A DNA stretch of 64,000 nt from Rhizobium sp. CCGE531 (GTDB lineage: Bacteria > Pseudomonadota > Alphaproteobacteria > Rhizobiales > Rhizobiaceae). The stretch is from assembly GCF_003627795.1 (NCBI RefSeq), contig NZ_CP032684.1, forward strand, positions 3,594,001 to 3,658,000, in the 5' to 3' direction. The translations under genes were made by a program, and so were the position numbers. Below the pieces are notes generated by a model. That model worked only from the letters and a program-made list of their open reading frames with translations, was not told where the DNA came from and did no database searches. Below, in pieces: positions 39,905-49,351 of the stretch. How positions within the stretch are numbered: the stretch's first letter is position 1; every line of letters begins with the position of its first letter.

Positions 39905-40303
39905 TCAACCCAGCCGGATGACGGTGCCGATGATCCAGACCAGCGCGGTCAGACAGATCGAAGCGACGAGCGTGAACTTGGCCATCTTCGTCGAGACGGC
40001 AGGATCGAAACCATACCCGAGGTCCCAGACGAAATGGCGCAGACCACCGACCATATGGTGCAGCAGCGCCCAGGTGTAGCCGAGCAGGATGATGCGGCCG
40101 ATGATCGTACCCATGATCCAGTTGACCAGCTCGAAATAGGCCTGGCCCGTCGCGGCGGCGATCAGCCACCACGCAACCAGCACCGTGCCGAAATAGAGCG
40201 CGGCGCCGGTGATGCGGTGGACGATCGACATGACCATGGTGGGGATGGGTTTGTAGATTTGCAGATGCGGCGACAGAGGCCGGTTTTGTGTGACGTTCGC
40301 CAT
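39905..40303 (-). CDS. sdhC: Succinate dehydrogenase cytochrome b556 subunit
   Basis: 132 residues with three membrane helices. The N-terminal motif RPLSPHLQIYKPIPTMVMSI (key parts SPHLQIYK and SIVHRITG: Ser and Arg of the quinone site) and HHMVGGLRHFVWD (axial heme His) are clear. First gene of sdhCDAB; its upstream region is the gap shared with the secreted-protein gene at 40606. Confidence 0.96.
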   Translation of the reverse strand: MANVTQNRPLSPHLQIYKPIPTMVMSIVHRITGAALYFGTVLVAWWLIAAATGQAYFELVNWIMGTIIGRIILLGYTWALLHHMVGGLRHFVWDLGYGFDPAVSTKMAKFTLVASICLTALVWIIGTVIRLG

Positions 40304-40605
40304 CAGAACCTCGCGGCGTTACGATACGCTTAGAACCCGGTTATCCGGGGCAACGCGCGCGCAGAGACATGCGGTGTGCGTTGCATCATTGCGACCATTA
40401 ATCACCCAGACGCCTATCGACAAGCACAATTGATGCCAGCATTGAATTTAATCGATTCGGATCGCTCTGCACTTTAGCGAGCATGCAGAGACCAGCCGCC
40501 CAATCCGCGCCATTTACCATTTCGGCAACCCTGGCGTGGACTTCGCCGCGGTCTTGGGGCAATCTGCCGTTAAGATTTCATTAACGAACCGGAGCGGGGC
40601 GAATC
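40304..40605. other. Divergent intergenic region, sdhC and secreted protein gene
   Basis: 302 bases with no gene. It must hold the sdhCDAB promoter and that of the small secreted protein. AACCCGG-TTAT-CCGGGG near 40332 can form a short hairpin. No -35/-10 pair stood out clearly enough to report. Confidence 0.4.
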
Positions 40606-41004
40606 ATGACACCGCATCTTTTCAAGGCGGCAGCGCTCGTTTTGGCGGCAGCAGCCACCCTCTCCTTCGCGCCGGCATCGGCGGGCGACTACCGCCACTG
40701 GCATCATCACGATAGCTCCGGCATTGTGCGCCTGCACCAGATTTCTCAGCCGCAGGGTCTCGGGCAGCAGCCGGCAAGGATCGTAATCATGGAACGTCGC
40801 GACGCGGCAAACGCTGGCAGCTATGCCGGCACGGCCGATGTCTATCGGGCCGATGGCGGCACCTACGTTATCGGCTACGGCGGCTACGATCCCTACGCGC
40901 GGCCCACCGCGCCGCAGCTGAGGCCGAAGGCGAAGGTCATTGATATCCGCTATGCCGGCAATCCCTGCTCCTACGAAGCCGGCGTCTGCGTCATCAGGCA
41001 CTGA
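40606..41004 (+). CDS. Small secreted protein of unknown function
   Basis: 132 residues. A clear signal peptide (residues 1-26, ending PASAG) is followed by a His-rich start, YRHWHHHDSSG, a Gly/Tyr-rich middle (YVIGYGGYDPYARP) and two C-terminal cysteines (NPCSYEAGVCVIRH) likely to form a disulfide. The His cluster could bind metal but this is inference. It stands alone, divergent from sdhC, and is convergent with the methyltransferase gene 6 bases away. Confidence 0.8.
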   Translation: MTPHLFKAAALVLAAAATLSFAPASAGDYRHWHHHDSSGIVRLHQISQPQGLGQQPARIVIMERRDAANAGSYAGTADVYRADGGTYVIGYGGYDPYARPTAPQLRPKAKVIDIRYAGNPCSYEAGVCVIRH

Positions 41005-41010
41005 CGATTT

Positions 41011-41661
41011 TCAACTGGCGAGAAATCGCCAGACCGTCGTTTTCTTGATCTCGCTATCCTCTAGCGCCCGCGTCACCGGTACCTGGTAGGTCGCCTGCGC
41101 CTCGAGGTGGTCCTTGGGAAGATAGGCTCTGCCGGGATCGCCGACGAGAACCAGCCTCCCCTCACCGGCCAGCTGCCGTACCCAGGGAATGAGGCTCGCG
41201 GCAAAATCGCGATCGTAGAAGACATCGCCGGCAAGAATGACGTCCGCATCCACGGCTCGGCCGATGATATCGTCACCGGCGAAATCGAGATCCACGCCAT
41301 TTTCAGCGGCATTTAGCCGGATCGCCGTGCCCGCCCAGGGATCGATATCGACGGCAAGCACATGGGCGGCACCCGCGCGCTTCGCCGCAATGGCGACAAG
41401 CCCGGAACCGCTGGCAAAATCCAGCACGGTTTTGCCAGTCATGGTCTCCGGATGATCGAGGATATAACGCGCCAGACCCTGGCCGCCCGCCCAGGCAAAG
41501 GCCCAGAAGGGCGGCGGCAGGCCGATCTCTTCCAGCTCCTCCTCCGTCTTCAGCCAGAGCGCATGCGCCTCGCTTGCAAGATGCAGCCGGATTTCCGGCA
41601 CATGCGGCGGCGCCATCAGGCTGGTATTGGCGCGGATGAAGCTTTCCGGATCGGTTTTCAA
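41011..41661 (-). CDS. SAM-dependent methyltransferase, ETF-beta lysine methyltransferase-like
   Basis: 216 residues. FWAFAWAGGQ at 52-61, the SAM site VLDFASGSG at 79-87, DIDPWAGTAIRLNA, and LAGDVFYD with the acidic-aromatic motif of the MTF16 group. The pattern agrees with METTL20-type enzymes, which methylate lysines of electron-transfer flavoprotein beta; a related Agrobacterium protein has, to my memory, this activity. It is the last gene of tsaD-gpsA-yciI-EVE-MT, 18 bases after the EVE gene. Confidence 0.8.
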   Translation of the reverse strand: MKTDPESFIRANTSLMAPPHVPEIRLHLASEAHALWLKTEEELEEIGLPPPFWAFAWAGGQGLARYILDHPETMTGKTVLDFASGSGLVAIAAKRAGAAHVLAVDIDPWAGTAIRLNAAENGVDLDFAGDDIIGRAVDADVILAGDVFYDRDFAASLIPWVRQLAGEGRLVLVGDPGRAYLPKDHLEAQATYQVPVTRALEDSEIKKTTVWRFLAS

Positions 41662-41679
41662 CGGGTTCCTCGCGCCTAC

Positions 41680-42111
41680 TCAGACCGGCGGGTTGTCCAA
41701 ACCGCCCATGCGGCAGACTTCGAGCCATTCCTCATCGGTCACCGGCTGTACGGAGAGCCGCATGGAGGTGACGAGCGCCATCTGCGAAAGCTTCGGATTG
41801 GCCTTGATATCCTTCAAGGAGACAAATTTCGGCATGTCTCGGACGGCGCGGATATCAACGCATTCCCAGCGCGGATCGTCCTTGGCGGTCGAATCCGGAT
41901 GCGCCAGCGCGCAAACCTCGACGATGCCGACGACCTCCAGCCCATCATTGGAGTGATAGAAGAAGCCCTTGTCGCCGATCTGCATGGCCCGCATGTTGTT
42001 GCGGGCGAGATAGTTGCGCACGCCGGTCCATTCGGTTCCCTTCGCCCCCGCGTCCTTCTGCTGCTGCCAGGACCAGGAGGACGGCTCGGATTTATAAAGC
42101 CAGTGCGCCAT
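41680..42111 (-). CDS. EVE-domain protein
   Basis: 143 residues, one EVE (PUA-like) domain. It starts MAHWLYKSEPSSWSW and shows the family patterns EWTGVRNYLARNNMRAM and GDKGFFYHSN. EVE domains bind modified bases in DNA or RNA. It lies 3 bases after the YciI-like gene. Its cellular target is unknown. Confidence 0.92.
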   Translation of the reverse strand: MAHWLYKSEPSSWSWQQQKDAGAKGTEWTGVRNYLARNNMRAMQIGDKGFFYHSNDGLEVVGIVEVCALAHPDSTAKDDPRWECVDIRAVRDMPKFVSLKDIKANPKLSQMALVTSMRLSVQPVTDEEWLEVCRMGGLDNPPV

Positions 42112-42114
42112 CTC

Positions 42115-42408
42115 TCATGCCTCCGGATTGTTGAAGACCCAGTTGAACGGCTTGATCTCGACGCTCTCGAACAGGCCGGCCTTCGTATAGGGATCGGCAT
42201 CGGCAATCACCTTCGCCGCCTCGATGCTCTCGGCATTGACGACCACGAGACTGCCGTTCGGCTTGCCTTCGGCATCCAGGAAAGGCCCCGCCATCTTCAG
42301 CGTCCCCTCGGCATTGAGCTTGTTCAGATGCTCCAGATGCGCCGGACGCGTCTCCATGCGAACATTCAGATGGCCGGGCTTGTCCTTGCAGACAAAGGCA
42401 AACAGCAT
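42115..42408 (-). CDS. YciI-like protein
   Basis: 97 residues with a ferredoxin-like fold pattern: MLFAFVCKDKPGHLNVR, RPAHLEHL, AGPFLDAEGKPNGSLVVV and DPYTKAGLFESVEIKPFN. YciI proteins have a conserved His/Asp pair (the H of PAHLEHL and the D of DADPY here) and are possible small dehalogenase-like enzymes. It sits between gpsA (27-base gap) and the EVE gene (3-base gap). Confidence 0.92.
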   Translation of the reverse strand: MLFAFVCKDKPGHLNVRMETRPAHLEHLNKLNAEGTLKMAGPFLDAEGKPNGSLVVVNAESIEAAKVIADADPYTKAGLFESVEIKPFNWVFNNPEA

Positions 42409-42435
42409 TGTTTGGCTCCTTTAGATATCCAGAAA

Positions 42436-43425
42436 TTATTCCGTGGTGATCGGCCGTGTCATCAATTGCCCGATGGCTGTGGCTATGTCGAGCTTGCCGT
42501 CGATGATGGCGGAAACCGCGTCTGTGATCGGCATGTCGACGCCGAGTTCGTGGGCAAGCCGCGCGGCGATGGAGGCCGCATAGGCGCCTTCGACCAAGGT
42601 GCCATGTGTCGGATCGGCTGCTTCGCCCTCGCCAAGCGCGATGCCGAATCGCAGGTTGCGGGATTGATGGCTGGTGGCCGTCAGCACGAGGTCGCCAAGG
42701 CCCGAAAGCCCGCGCACCGTCTCAGCCTTGCCGCCCTTGGCCGCGACAAAGCGCGACATCTCGGCGAGGCCGCGGCTGATGAGCGCCGCGCGCGCGGAAT
42801 CGCCGATGCCCCGTCCCTCGACGATGCCGCAGGCGATGGCGAGAACATTTTTCAGCGCGCCGCCGAGCTGTACGCCGATGCGATCATCCGATGCATAAAG
42901 ACGGAAGGTCGGTCCGGAAATCGTCTGGGCGAGCCTTTCGGCCACGGCGATGTCGGCAGCGGCAATCGCCATGGCCGTCGGCAGGCCCTTGGCGATGTCG
43001 GAGGCAAAGCCAGGCCCGGAGAGAACGGCGATGGCATGCTGCGGCAATTCCCGCTCCAGCATGTCGGTCAGGAGATCGCCGGAGATCTTGTCGATGCCCT
43101 TGGCGCAGGTGACGACGACGGCATCCTTGGCGAGATAGGGGCCATACTGGCGGGCGGCATCGGCCTGCGCCTGCGAGGGCATCGCGAAAAGAACGATGCC
43201 GGCGCTGGAAACGGCATCCGCCTCGGCCGAGAACCGCAGCGAATCCGGAAGCTCGATCCCGGGCAGGACGGCATCATGCATGCGATCGGCGGCAAGATCC
43301 GCCATCAGCCCGGCTTTCCGCCCGACGAGCGTCACGTCGCTGCGGCCGGTCAGCGCGATGACGGTTGCGAGCGCGGTGCCGAAAGCGCCCGCGCCGATGA
43401 CTGCGATCTGCTCGTTGCCGCTCAT
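42436..43425 (-). CDS. gpsA: Glycerol-3-phosphate dehydrogenase (NAD(P)+)
   Basis: 329 residues. N-terminal [14 protein letters not shown] binds NAD(P); [31 protein letters not shown] (the catalytic Lys in KN) and [11 protein letters not shown] are family blocks. It reduces dihydroxyacetone phosphate to glycerol-3-phosphate for phospholipids. Its start overlaps the tsaD stop by 4 bases. Confidence 0.97.
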   Translation of the reverse strand: MSGNEQIAVIGAGAFGTALATVIALTGRSDVTLVGRKAGLMADLAADRMHDAVLPGIELPDSLRFSAEADAVSSAGIVLFAMPSQAQADAARQYGPYLAKDAVVVTCAKGIDKISGDLLTDMLERELPQHAIAVLSGPGFASDIAKGLPTAMAIAAADIAVAERLAQTISGPTFRLYASDDRIGVQLGGALKNVLAIACGIVEGRGIGDSARAALISRGLAEMSRFVAAKGGKAETVRGLSGLGDLVLTATSHQSRNLRFGIALGEGEAADPTHGTLVEGAYAASIAARLAHELGVDMPITDAVSAIIDGKLDIATAIGQLMTRPITTE

Positions 43426-44519
43426 GCCTTTGCTCCTCGTTTGCCATGTCCAAGCAGAGTTGCCGCCTTCTGATCCAGCGGCCAGCGCGAACGCGGCTGC
43501 ACATCGAGATCGTCAGGGGCCGCCCCCGTCGCCATGCGTTCCAATCCCGCCCAGGCGATCATGACCGCATTGTCCGTACACAATCTCAATGGCGGCGCGA
43601 TGAAGCGGAAACCGTTGGCATCGCAAAGCTCCTGCAGGGTGCGGCGCAGCTCGAGATTGGCGGCAACGCCGCCTGCCACGACAAGCGACGGCTTTTCCGC
43701 CGTCTTCGGAAATTCCGTCTTGAAGCGCTGCAGGCCGCGGCCGATCCGGTCCTTCAGCGTGCGCGAAATCGCCTTTTGGAAGGAGGCGCAGACATCGGCG
43801 ATATCTTGCTCCGTGACCGGCGCGATCGCCGTCGCCGCCTGCCGCACGGCCGTTTTCAGGCCGGAAAAGGAAAAATCGAGGCGCGCTTCGCCGACAAGCG
43901 GGCGCGGAAGATCGAAGCGATCCGGATTGCCGTTCCTGGCGGCTGCCTCCACCGCCGGACCGCCGGGATAGGGCAATCCCAATAGCTTGGCCGTCTTGTC
44001 GAAGGCTTCGCCGAGCGCATCGTCGATCGTCGTGCCCCAGCGTTCGTAGTCGCCGACGCCGCGCACCAGGATCAGCTGGGTATGCCCGCCGGAAACGAGC
44101 AGCATGAGATAAGGAAAAGCGAGCCCGTCGGTCAGCCGCGCCGTCAGGGCATGGCCTTCCAGGTGGTTGATGGCGTATAATGGCTTGCCTGTCGCCCGCG
44201 AGATCGCCTTGCCGGTCATCAACCCGACAAGCAGCCCGCCGATGAGGCCGGGGCCGGAGGTGGCGGCAATGGCATCGACGTCTGAGAGCGACACATTGGC
44301 GCGTTTCAATGCTTCGTCGATCAGCGTATCGAGCGCCTCGACATGCGCCCGCGCGGCGATTTCCGGCACGACGCCGCCATAGGCGCTATGCTCGTCCAAC
44401 TGGCTGAGGACGACATCGGAACAGACCGTGGGCGTGCCGTCATCCCGGCGCTCGACAATGGCCGCGGCGGTTTCGTCGCAGCTTGTTTCGATGCCGAGAA
44501 TGCGAAGAACGGGCGCCAT
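43422..44519 (-). CDS. tsaD: tRNA threonylcarbamoyladenosine transferase TsaD
   Basis: 365 residues of the ASKHA fold. [10 protein letters not shown] at 9-18, the metal pair His119/His123 in [17 protein letters not shown], and the C-terminal [10 protein letters not shown]. With TsaB, TsaE and TsaC it makes t6A37 in ANN-decoding tRNAs. First gene of the minus-strand operon with gpsA, divergent from hemC, an arrangement I recall from other alphaproteobacteria. Confidence 0.97.
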   Translation of the reverse strand: MAPVLRILGIETSCDETAAAIVERRDDGTPTVCSDVVLSQLDEHSAYGGVVPEIAARAHVEALDTLIDEALKRANVSLSDVDAIAATSGPGLIGGLLVGLMTGKAISRATGKPLYAINHLEGHALTARLTDGLAFPYLMLLVSGGHTQLILVRGVGDYERWGTTIDDALGEAFDKTAKLLGLPYPGGPAVEAAARNGNPDRFDLPRPLVGEARLDFSFSGLKTAVRQAATAIAPVTEQDIADVCASFQKAISRTLKDRIGRGLQRFKTEFPKTAEKPSLVVAGGVAANLELRRTLQELCDANGFRFIAPPLRLCTDNAVMIAWAGLERMATGAAPDDLDVQPRSRWPLDQKAATLLGHGKRGAKA

Positions 44520-44603
44520 GGAGATTGTTCGTTGCCTACAGGTCGATTGCGATAAAGCGGAAATATGGTTACGGGAACTGTCGGTAACAACGGATCAAAG
44601 CGG

Positions 44604-45533
44604 ATGCAAACAAAACCTTTCCGGATCGGCACGCGCGGCAGCCCGCTGGCGCTTGCCCAGGCGCGAGAAGCGCGCGACCGCCTGATGGCGGCCCATAGCC
44701 TTCCGGAGGAGATGTTCGAAATCGTCGTTCTCAGCACCAAGGGCGATCGCATCACCGACCGCTCGCTAGCCGCAATCGGCGGCAAGGGCCTGTTCACGGA
44801 AGAACTGGAAGAAAAGCTGATCTCGGGCGAGCTCGATTTCGCCGTGCACTCCGCCAAGGACATGGCGACGAAGCTGCCGCAGGGACTGGCACTGACGGCC
44901 TACCTGCCGCGCGAGGACATTCGCGATTCCGTCATCGGCCGCACCGCGCCGAAACTGATCGAGCTGCCACATGGCGCAATCGTCGGCTCGGCGTCGCTGC
45001 GCCGCCAGGCGCTGATCCGCCGCCTGCGCCCGGATATCAACGTCATTACCTTTCGCGGCTCGGTCCAGACCCGGCTCCGCAAGCTGGAAGAAGGGCAGGC
45101 CGACGCGACCTTGCTGGCGCTCGCCGGCCTGAAGCGGCTCGGCATGGTCGAGGTCATTACGGATATTCTCGACCCCGATGAATTTCCGCCGGCACCCGCG
45201 CAAGGCGCGATCGGCATCGAGAGCCGGATCGACGACAGCAGGATGAACGACCTGCTCGCCGCCGTGAATGACGCGGCGACCTTCGACGCGGTATCCTGCG
45301 AGCGCGCCTTCCTCGCAGCGCTTGACGGCTCCTGCCGCACACCAATAGCCGGCTACGCAATTTGCGAAGGCGATCATCTGCGCTTCTTCGGCATGATCCT
45401 CACCCCGGATGGCGAGCAGGTACACACGACCACCATCGAAGGCCACCGGCGCGATGCCGAGGCACTCGGCGTCAACGCCGGCCAGGCGATTCGCGCCGAG
45501 GCCGGCAGCACTTTCTTCGAAGACTGGACCTGA
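44604..45533 (+). CDS. hemC: Hydroxymethylbilane synthase
   Basis: 309 residues from the ATG at 44604 ([16 protein letters not shown]); a frame start at 44565 has less support. [22 protein letters not shown] and [17 protein letters not shown] (as [14 protein letters not shown]) bind substrate; the Cys of LDGSCRTP carries the dipyrromethane cofactor. It joins four porphobilinogens into a linear tetrapyrrole. hemD follows after 6 bases. Confidence 0.96.
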   Translation: MQTKPFRIGTRGSPLALAQAREARDRLMAAHSLPEEMFEIVVLSTKGDRITDRSLAAIGGKGLFTEELEEKLISGELDFAVHSAKDMATKLPQGLALTAYLPREDIRDSVIGRTAPKLIELPHGAIVGSASLRRQALIRRLRPDINVITFRGSVQTRLRKLEEGQADATLLALAGLKRLGMVEVITDILDPDEFPPAPAQGAIGIESRIDDSRMNDLLAAVNDAATFDAVSCERAFLAALDGSCRTPIAGYAICEGDHLRFFGMILTPDGEQVHTTTIEGHRRDAEALGVNAGQAIRAEAGSTFFEDWT

Positions 45534-45539
45534 CGAAAG

Positions 45540-46268
45540 ATGCGCGTGGTCGTCACCCGCCCTCAGCATTCGGGTGAACGCACCATGCGGCGACTGGCGC
45601 GGATGGGCCACGAGGCTTTCCTGCTGCCGCTCGCCGAACCTGTCCATTACATCGAGGAAGCAGGGCCGGCGCTGCTGAGCACCCAAGGCGCCATCGCCGT
45701 CACCAGCGCCGAGGCAATCCGGGCGCTTGCATCATTGGGCTCCGATCTGGCGCCGCATCTTGGTCGTACCCTCTTTGCTGTGGGAAAGGCGACAGCCAAA
45801 GAGGCGGCCGATCTCGGCTTCGGCAATATCGCCATGTCGGAAGGTGGCGGCGCCGAGCTTGCCGCCTTGATATCAGGCCATCCGGCCAGCCTTGGCGGGA
45901 ACCCCCTTCTCTATCTGGCCGGCTCCCCTCGGGCGCCCGGTTTCGAAGCGGGGCTGATGGAGCTGCAAGTGCCGTTCTTCATCGTGGAATGCTATCGGAT
46001 GCGAGACATTGCTCCGGACAATGCCGTTCTTCGCCGACTTTTTACAGACGCCCGCGCCGATGCCGTGCTGCTTTACTCCTATCAAACAGCGCAGCGCTTT
46101 TTCAGCCTGCCCTTCATCCAGGAAAATCCGGAAGCCTTTACCGAAACGCGGTTCCTCTGCCTGAGCGAGGCCATCGCCGAGGCGATTCCGGCGCGGATGC
46201 ATTCTCGCACCGATATCGCCGACATGCCGAACGAAGACCGACTTCTGGCGCTTCTGATCCATGAGTAA
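45540..46268 (+). CDS. hemD: Uroporphyrinogen-III synthase
   Basis: 242 residues with the two-lobe HemD pattern: MRVVVTRPQHSGE at the start, a TSAEAIRAL helix, VGKATAKEA and LLYSYQTAQRFF in the second lobe. It closes the HemC product into uroporphyrinogen III. HemD is poorly conserved; the call rests on the pattern and on its place right after hemC. Confidence 0.92.
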   Translation: MRVVVTRPQHSGERTMRRLARMGHEAFLLPLAEPVHYIEEAGPALLSTQGAIAVTSAEAIRALASLGSDLAPHLGRTLFAVGKATAKEAADLGFGNIAMSEGGGAELAALISGHPASLGGNPLLYLAGSPRAPGFEAGLMELQVPFFIVECYRMRDIAPDNAVLRRLFTDARADAVLLYSYQTAQRFFSLPFIQENPEAFTETRFLCLSEAIAEAIPARMHSRTDIADMPNEDRLLALLIHE

Positions 46269-46348
46269 CGCCGCAATTTTGATCTAAGGTCTTTCCATAA
46301 TCGTCTTGTCTGTCTAACTTCGTTGCAGCGCATGATAAAGAGGACCTC

Positions 46349-47614
46349 ATGGTATCGCGAAAACCGCCTAACCATTCGAAGCCCAACGACGAACCGGTCA
46401 CGATCGACCTGGAAGCCGAAAAAACAGCGCAGGACGCAGCTCCAGAAGACGTGACGGAGCGCAGTCACGACGAATTCGGCTCCTCCTCCGCCAATGAAGT
46501 GGAAATGCCGCTCGAAACGGACAAGGAGCCGCTGCGCGAGGAGTTTCAGGAGTCTATCTTCGCGTCTGCCCCCGAAGAACGGCAAACGACGACACAGCAG
46601 GCAGACCCTGAGCCTCCCCATGCCGAGCGGCCACAGCAGCAGCCCCGCGAAGGCTCGACCTCGGGCCTCATCGCGGCCGGCATCGTCGGCGGCTTGATTG
46701 CCCTCATCTGTGCCGGCGCGTTGCAATATGCCGGTCTTTTGCCGGGCGGACGCGCCGCGAAGGATAGTTCCGCCGATGTAGCCGCACTGAATGCGGAGAT
46801 CGACGGCCTCAAGCAGAGCATCGCCAATCTCGCGGCCGTGCCGGCGGCCAAGCCCGACGAGGCGCTTACGGCCCGCGTCGCAGCGCTTGAGACGAGCGCC
46901 GCCAACGGCACTTCGACGGGCGGATCCGGCGGAGCCGCAAGCGCGGCGTCGGATCAGAAGATCGCCTCGCTGACCGGTGAAGTCGAGCAGCTGAAGGCGG
47001 ACCTCGGCAAGGCGACCCAGAGCCAGGCCACTTCCGATGCTGAAGTCAGCAAGCGTCTCGACGACGCCGAAAAGAAGCTGAGCGGACCGAGCCAGGAAAG
47101 CGCCGTTGCCCGCGCCATTGCCGCGGCTGCCTTGAAGGCGGCGATCGACCGCGGCGGCCCCTTCCAGCCCGAGCTCGACACTTTCGCCAACGTCGCGCCG
47201 GACGATCCAGCCGTTGCCGATCTCAAGAACTTCGCCCAGACAGGCGTTCCCTCCCGCGCCGACTTGATCCGCCAGGTTTCCGATGTTGCAACCGCAATCG
47301 TCGCGACGGCGCAGACGGACGATCCCAACCAGAGCTGGAGCAGCCGCCTGATGTCGGGCGCCAAATCGCTGGTCCAGGTCCGTCCTGTCGGCAACGTCCC
47401 CGGCGACAGCATCGATGCCATCGCCGCCCGCTTCGAGGACAAGGTCAGGAATGGCGATCTGCCGGGAGCTGTCACCGAGTGGAACGGCCTGCCCGATGCG
47501 GCCAAATCGGCTTCGGCCGCCTTCAAGCAATCGCTGGAGGCCCGCATCCGCGTCGAGGATCTGGTGAGCGACGCCTTGTCGAAGGCGATCGCCAATACCG
47601 GGAAACAGAACTAA
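46349..47614 (+). CDS. Mic60/mitofilin-like inner membrane protein
   Basis: 421 residues: an acidic, Pro/Glu-rich cytoplasmic N-terminus (1-100), one membrane segment (about 106-130), a coiled coil (about 140-260, with heptad-like LTGEVEQLKADLGKATQ), and a C-terminal domain ending in the mitofilin-like region ARFEDKVRNGDLPGAVTEWN (as ARFEDKVRNGDLP). In alphaproteobacteria this protein is known as the Mic60 homologue that shapes intracytoplasmic membranes, and its gene is often linked to hem genes as here. AGAGGACCTC precedes the ATG. Confidence 0.85.
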   Translation: MVSRKPPNHSKPNDEPVTIDLEAEKTAQDAAPEDVTERSHDEFGSSSANEVEMPLETDKEPLREEFQESIFASAPEERQTTTQQADPEPPHAERPQQQPREGSTSGLIAAGIVGGLIALICAGALQYAGLLPGGRAAKDSSADVAALNAEIDGLKQSIANLAAVPAAKPDEALTARVAALETSAANGTSTGGSGGAASAASDQKIASLTGEVEQLKADLGKATQSQATSDAEVSKRLDDAEKKLSGPSQESAVARAIAAAALKAAIDRGGPFQPELDTFANVAPDDPAVADLKNFAQTGVPSRADLIRQVSDVATAIVATAQTDDPNQSWSSRLMSGAKSLVQVRPVGNVPGDSIDAIAARFEDKVRNGDLPGAVTEWNGLPDAAKSASAAFKQSLEARIRVEDLVSDALSKAIANTGKQN

Positions 47615-47629
47615 GGACGGAGCGCGGCA

Positions 47630-49237
47630 ATGATCAGACTGCTTATCTTCGCCATTCTCGTCCTGGCTCTCGGCTATGGTTTTTCCTGGCTGGCGGATCG
47701 TCCCGGCGATCTGTCGCTGGTGTGGGGAGGCCAGCTTTACCAGACCAAACTGATCGTCGCCGCCGCAATCCTGATTGCGCTCGTCGCGGCCGTCATGATC
47801 CTTTGGTGGTTCGTGCGGCTGATCTGGACCTCGCCTCACTCGGTCACCCGCTATTTCCGCGCCCGCAAGCGGGATCGCGGCTATCAGGCATTGTCCACCG
47901 GCCTGATCGCCGCCGGCGCCGGCAATTCGCTGCTGGCCCGCAAGATGGCGGCGCGCACCCGCGGCCTCATTCGTGCCGATCAGGAGCCGCTCATCAACCT
48001 GCTTGAAGCGCAGGCGGCCTTGATCGAAGGCAAGCATGACGAAGCCCGCCAGAAATTCGAGCTGATGGCCAATGACCCCGAAACGCGCGAGCTCGGATTG
48101 CGCGGTCTTTATCTCGAAGCCAAGCGCCTCGGCGCGCATGAGGCGGCGCGGCAATATGCCGAGAAGGCGGCCGACCAGGCGCCCTACCTGCCTTGGGCGG
48201 CGCAGGCGACGCTGGAATATCGCAGCCAGGCCGGCCGCTGGGACGATGCCGTCAAGCTGCTGGACCAGCAGAAGGCTGCCCATGTCGTCGACAAGGCCAC
48301 GGCCAACCGGCAACGCGCCGTGCTCCTGACGGCACGCGCCAACGACAGGCTGGAGAGTGATCCCGCCGGCGCTCGCGACGATGCGCTGGCGGCGCTGAAG
48401 CTCGTGGACGATTTCGTGCCCGCGGCACTGATCGCGGCCAAGGCGCTCTTCCGCGAAGACAAGGTGCGCAAGGCCGCCTCCACCCTCGAGCAGGTCTGGA
48501 AGGCGCATCCGCATCCCGAGATCGGCAGGGCCTATGTGCGTGCCCGCAGCGGCGATTCCGTCCTCGACCGCCTGAAGCGCGCCGAACGGCTGGAAGCCAT
48601 TCGCCCGAACAATGTCGAAGCGCTGCTGTTGACGGCGAAGGCGGCGATGGACGCTGGCGATTTCGGCAAGGCCCGCGCCAAGGCCGAAGCCGCCGCGCGG
48701 ATCGATACGCGCGAAGGCGCCTTCCTGCTCCTCGCCGACATCGAGGAAGCCGAAACCGGCGATCAGGGCCGTATCCGGCACTGGATGGCGCAGGCGTTGC
48801 GCGCGCCGCGCGATCCGGCCTGGGTTGCCGACGGTTTCGTATCGGAAAAGTGGCTGCCATTGTCGCCGGTCACGGGCCGTCTCGATGCTTTCGAGTGGAA
48901 GGCGCCCTTCGGCCAGATCGAAGGCCCGGTGGAAGAGGGCTCAACCGTTTCGGTCGATGCGGCACTGAAGTCGCTCCCGCCGGTACGCGAGGCCGCCTCC
49001 GCAACCGTGGCGGAGAAGCCAAGTTCACCGAAAGTTGCATCGCCGGCGCACGATACTTATGTCATGGAATTGGAGCCCGCCGTGGCGAAGCCCGCATCGA
49101 GCGCACCCGGAGCAGAACCGCAGCCGACGCAGCAGGATGCGGAACCCCGGCCTTTCTTCGGCGGCGCGCCGGACGATCCGGGCGTCAAGGATCACAAACT
49201 TGAACCGGAACCCAAGACACGGCTCAAGTTATTTTAG
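47630..49237 (+). CDS. HemY-like TPR membrane protein
   Basis: 535 residues. Two membrane helices (about 2-22 and 40-62) and the HemY-N pattern (LVWGGQLYQTKLI, then RYFRARKRDRGYQALSTGL, core RKRDRGYQALSTGLIA) are followed by TPR-like helical repeats (about 110-400) with ALLLTAKAAMDAGDFGKA as an example. A low-complexity Ala/Pro-rich tail (about 440-520) ends it. HemY of this type is not protoporphyrinogen oxidase; its role near heme synthesis is unresolved. It starts 15 bases after the Mic60-like gene. Confidence 0.88.
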   Translation: MIRLLIFAILVLALGYGFSWLADRPGDLSLVWGGQLYQTKLIVAAAILIALVAAVMILWWFVRLIWTSPHSVTRYFRARKRDRGYQALSTGLIAAGAGNSLLARKMAARTRGLIRADQEPLINLLEAQAALIEGKHDEARQKFELMANDPETRELGLRGLYLEAKRLGAHEAARQYAEKAADQAPYLPWAAQATLEYRSQAGRWDDAVKLLDQQKAAHVVDKATANRQRAVLLTARANDRLESDPAGARDDALAALKLVDDFVPAALIAAKALFREDKVRKAASTLEQVWKAHPHPEIGRAYVRARSGDSVLDRLKRAERLEAIRPNNVEALLLTAKAAMDAGDFGKARAKAEAAARIDTREGAFLLLADIEEAETGDQGRIRHWMAQALRAPRDPAWVADGFVSEKWLPLSPVTGRLDAFEWKAPFGQIEGPVEEGSTVSVDAALKSLPPVREAASATVAEKPSSPKVASPAHDTYVMELEPAVAKPASSAPGAEPQPTQQDAEPRPFFGGAPDDPGVKDHKLEPEPKTRLKLF

Positions 49238-49239
49238 GA

Positions 49240-49305
49240 GCAATTCCAGCAAAAGTGCGCAGCGGTTTTGCGTCCGGAATTGCGTGAAGACAAAAAGATG
49301 GAGCA
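49240..49305. repeat. Rhizobial-type intergenic repeat, copy 2
   Basis: GCAATTCCAGCAAAAGTGCG at the left end and GGAATTGCGTGAAGACAAAAAG at the right (split as GGAATTGCGTG and AAGACAAAAAG). About 80 percent identical to 19089-19157. It begins 2 bases after the hemY-like stop and may form its 3' hairpin. Confidence 0.8.
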
Positions 49306-49351
49306 TGGTGACCCAAGCACCTTGCTCGGCTTGTTTTGAGAACGGAAACGC

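Noticed and set aside
41362..43473. A 703-residue plus-strand open frame across methyltransferase, EVE, YciI and gpsA genes
   Set aside because: It crosses four real genes on the opposite strand and shows no family pattern.
46082..48781. An 899-residue open frame on the minus strand across the Mic60-like and hemY-like genes
   Set aside because: It is antisense to two well-supported genes, has no recognisable domain, and is rich in Arg/Gly/Gln as expected from reversed GC-rich codons.
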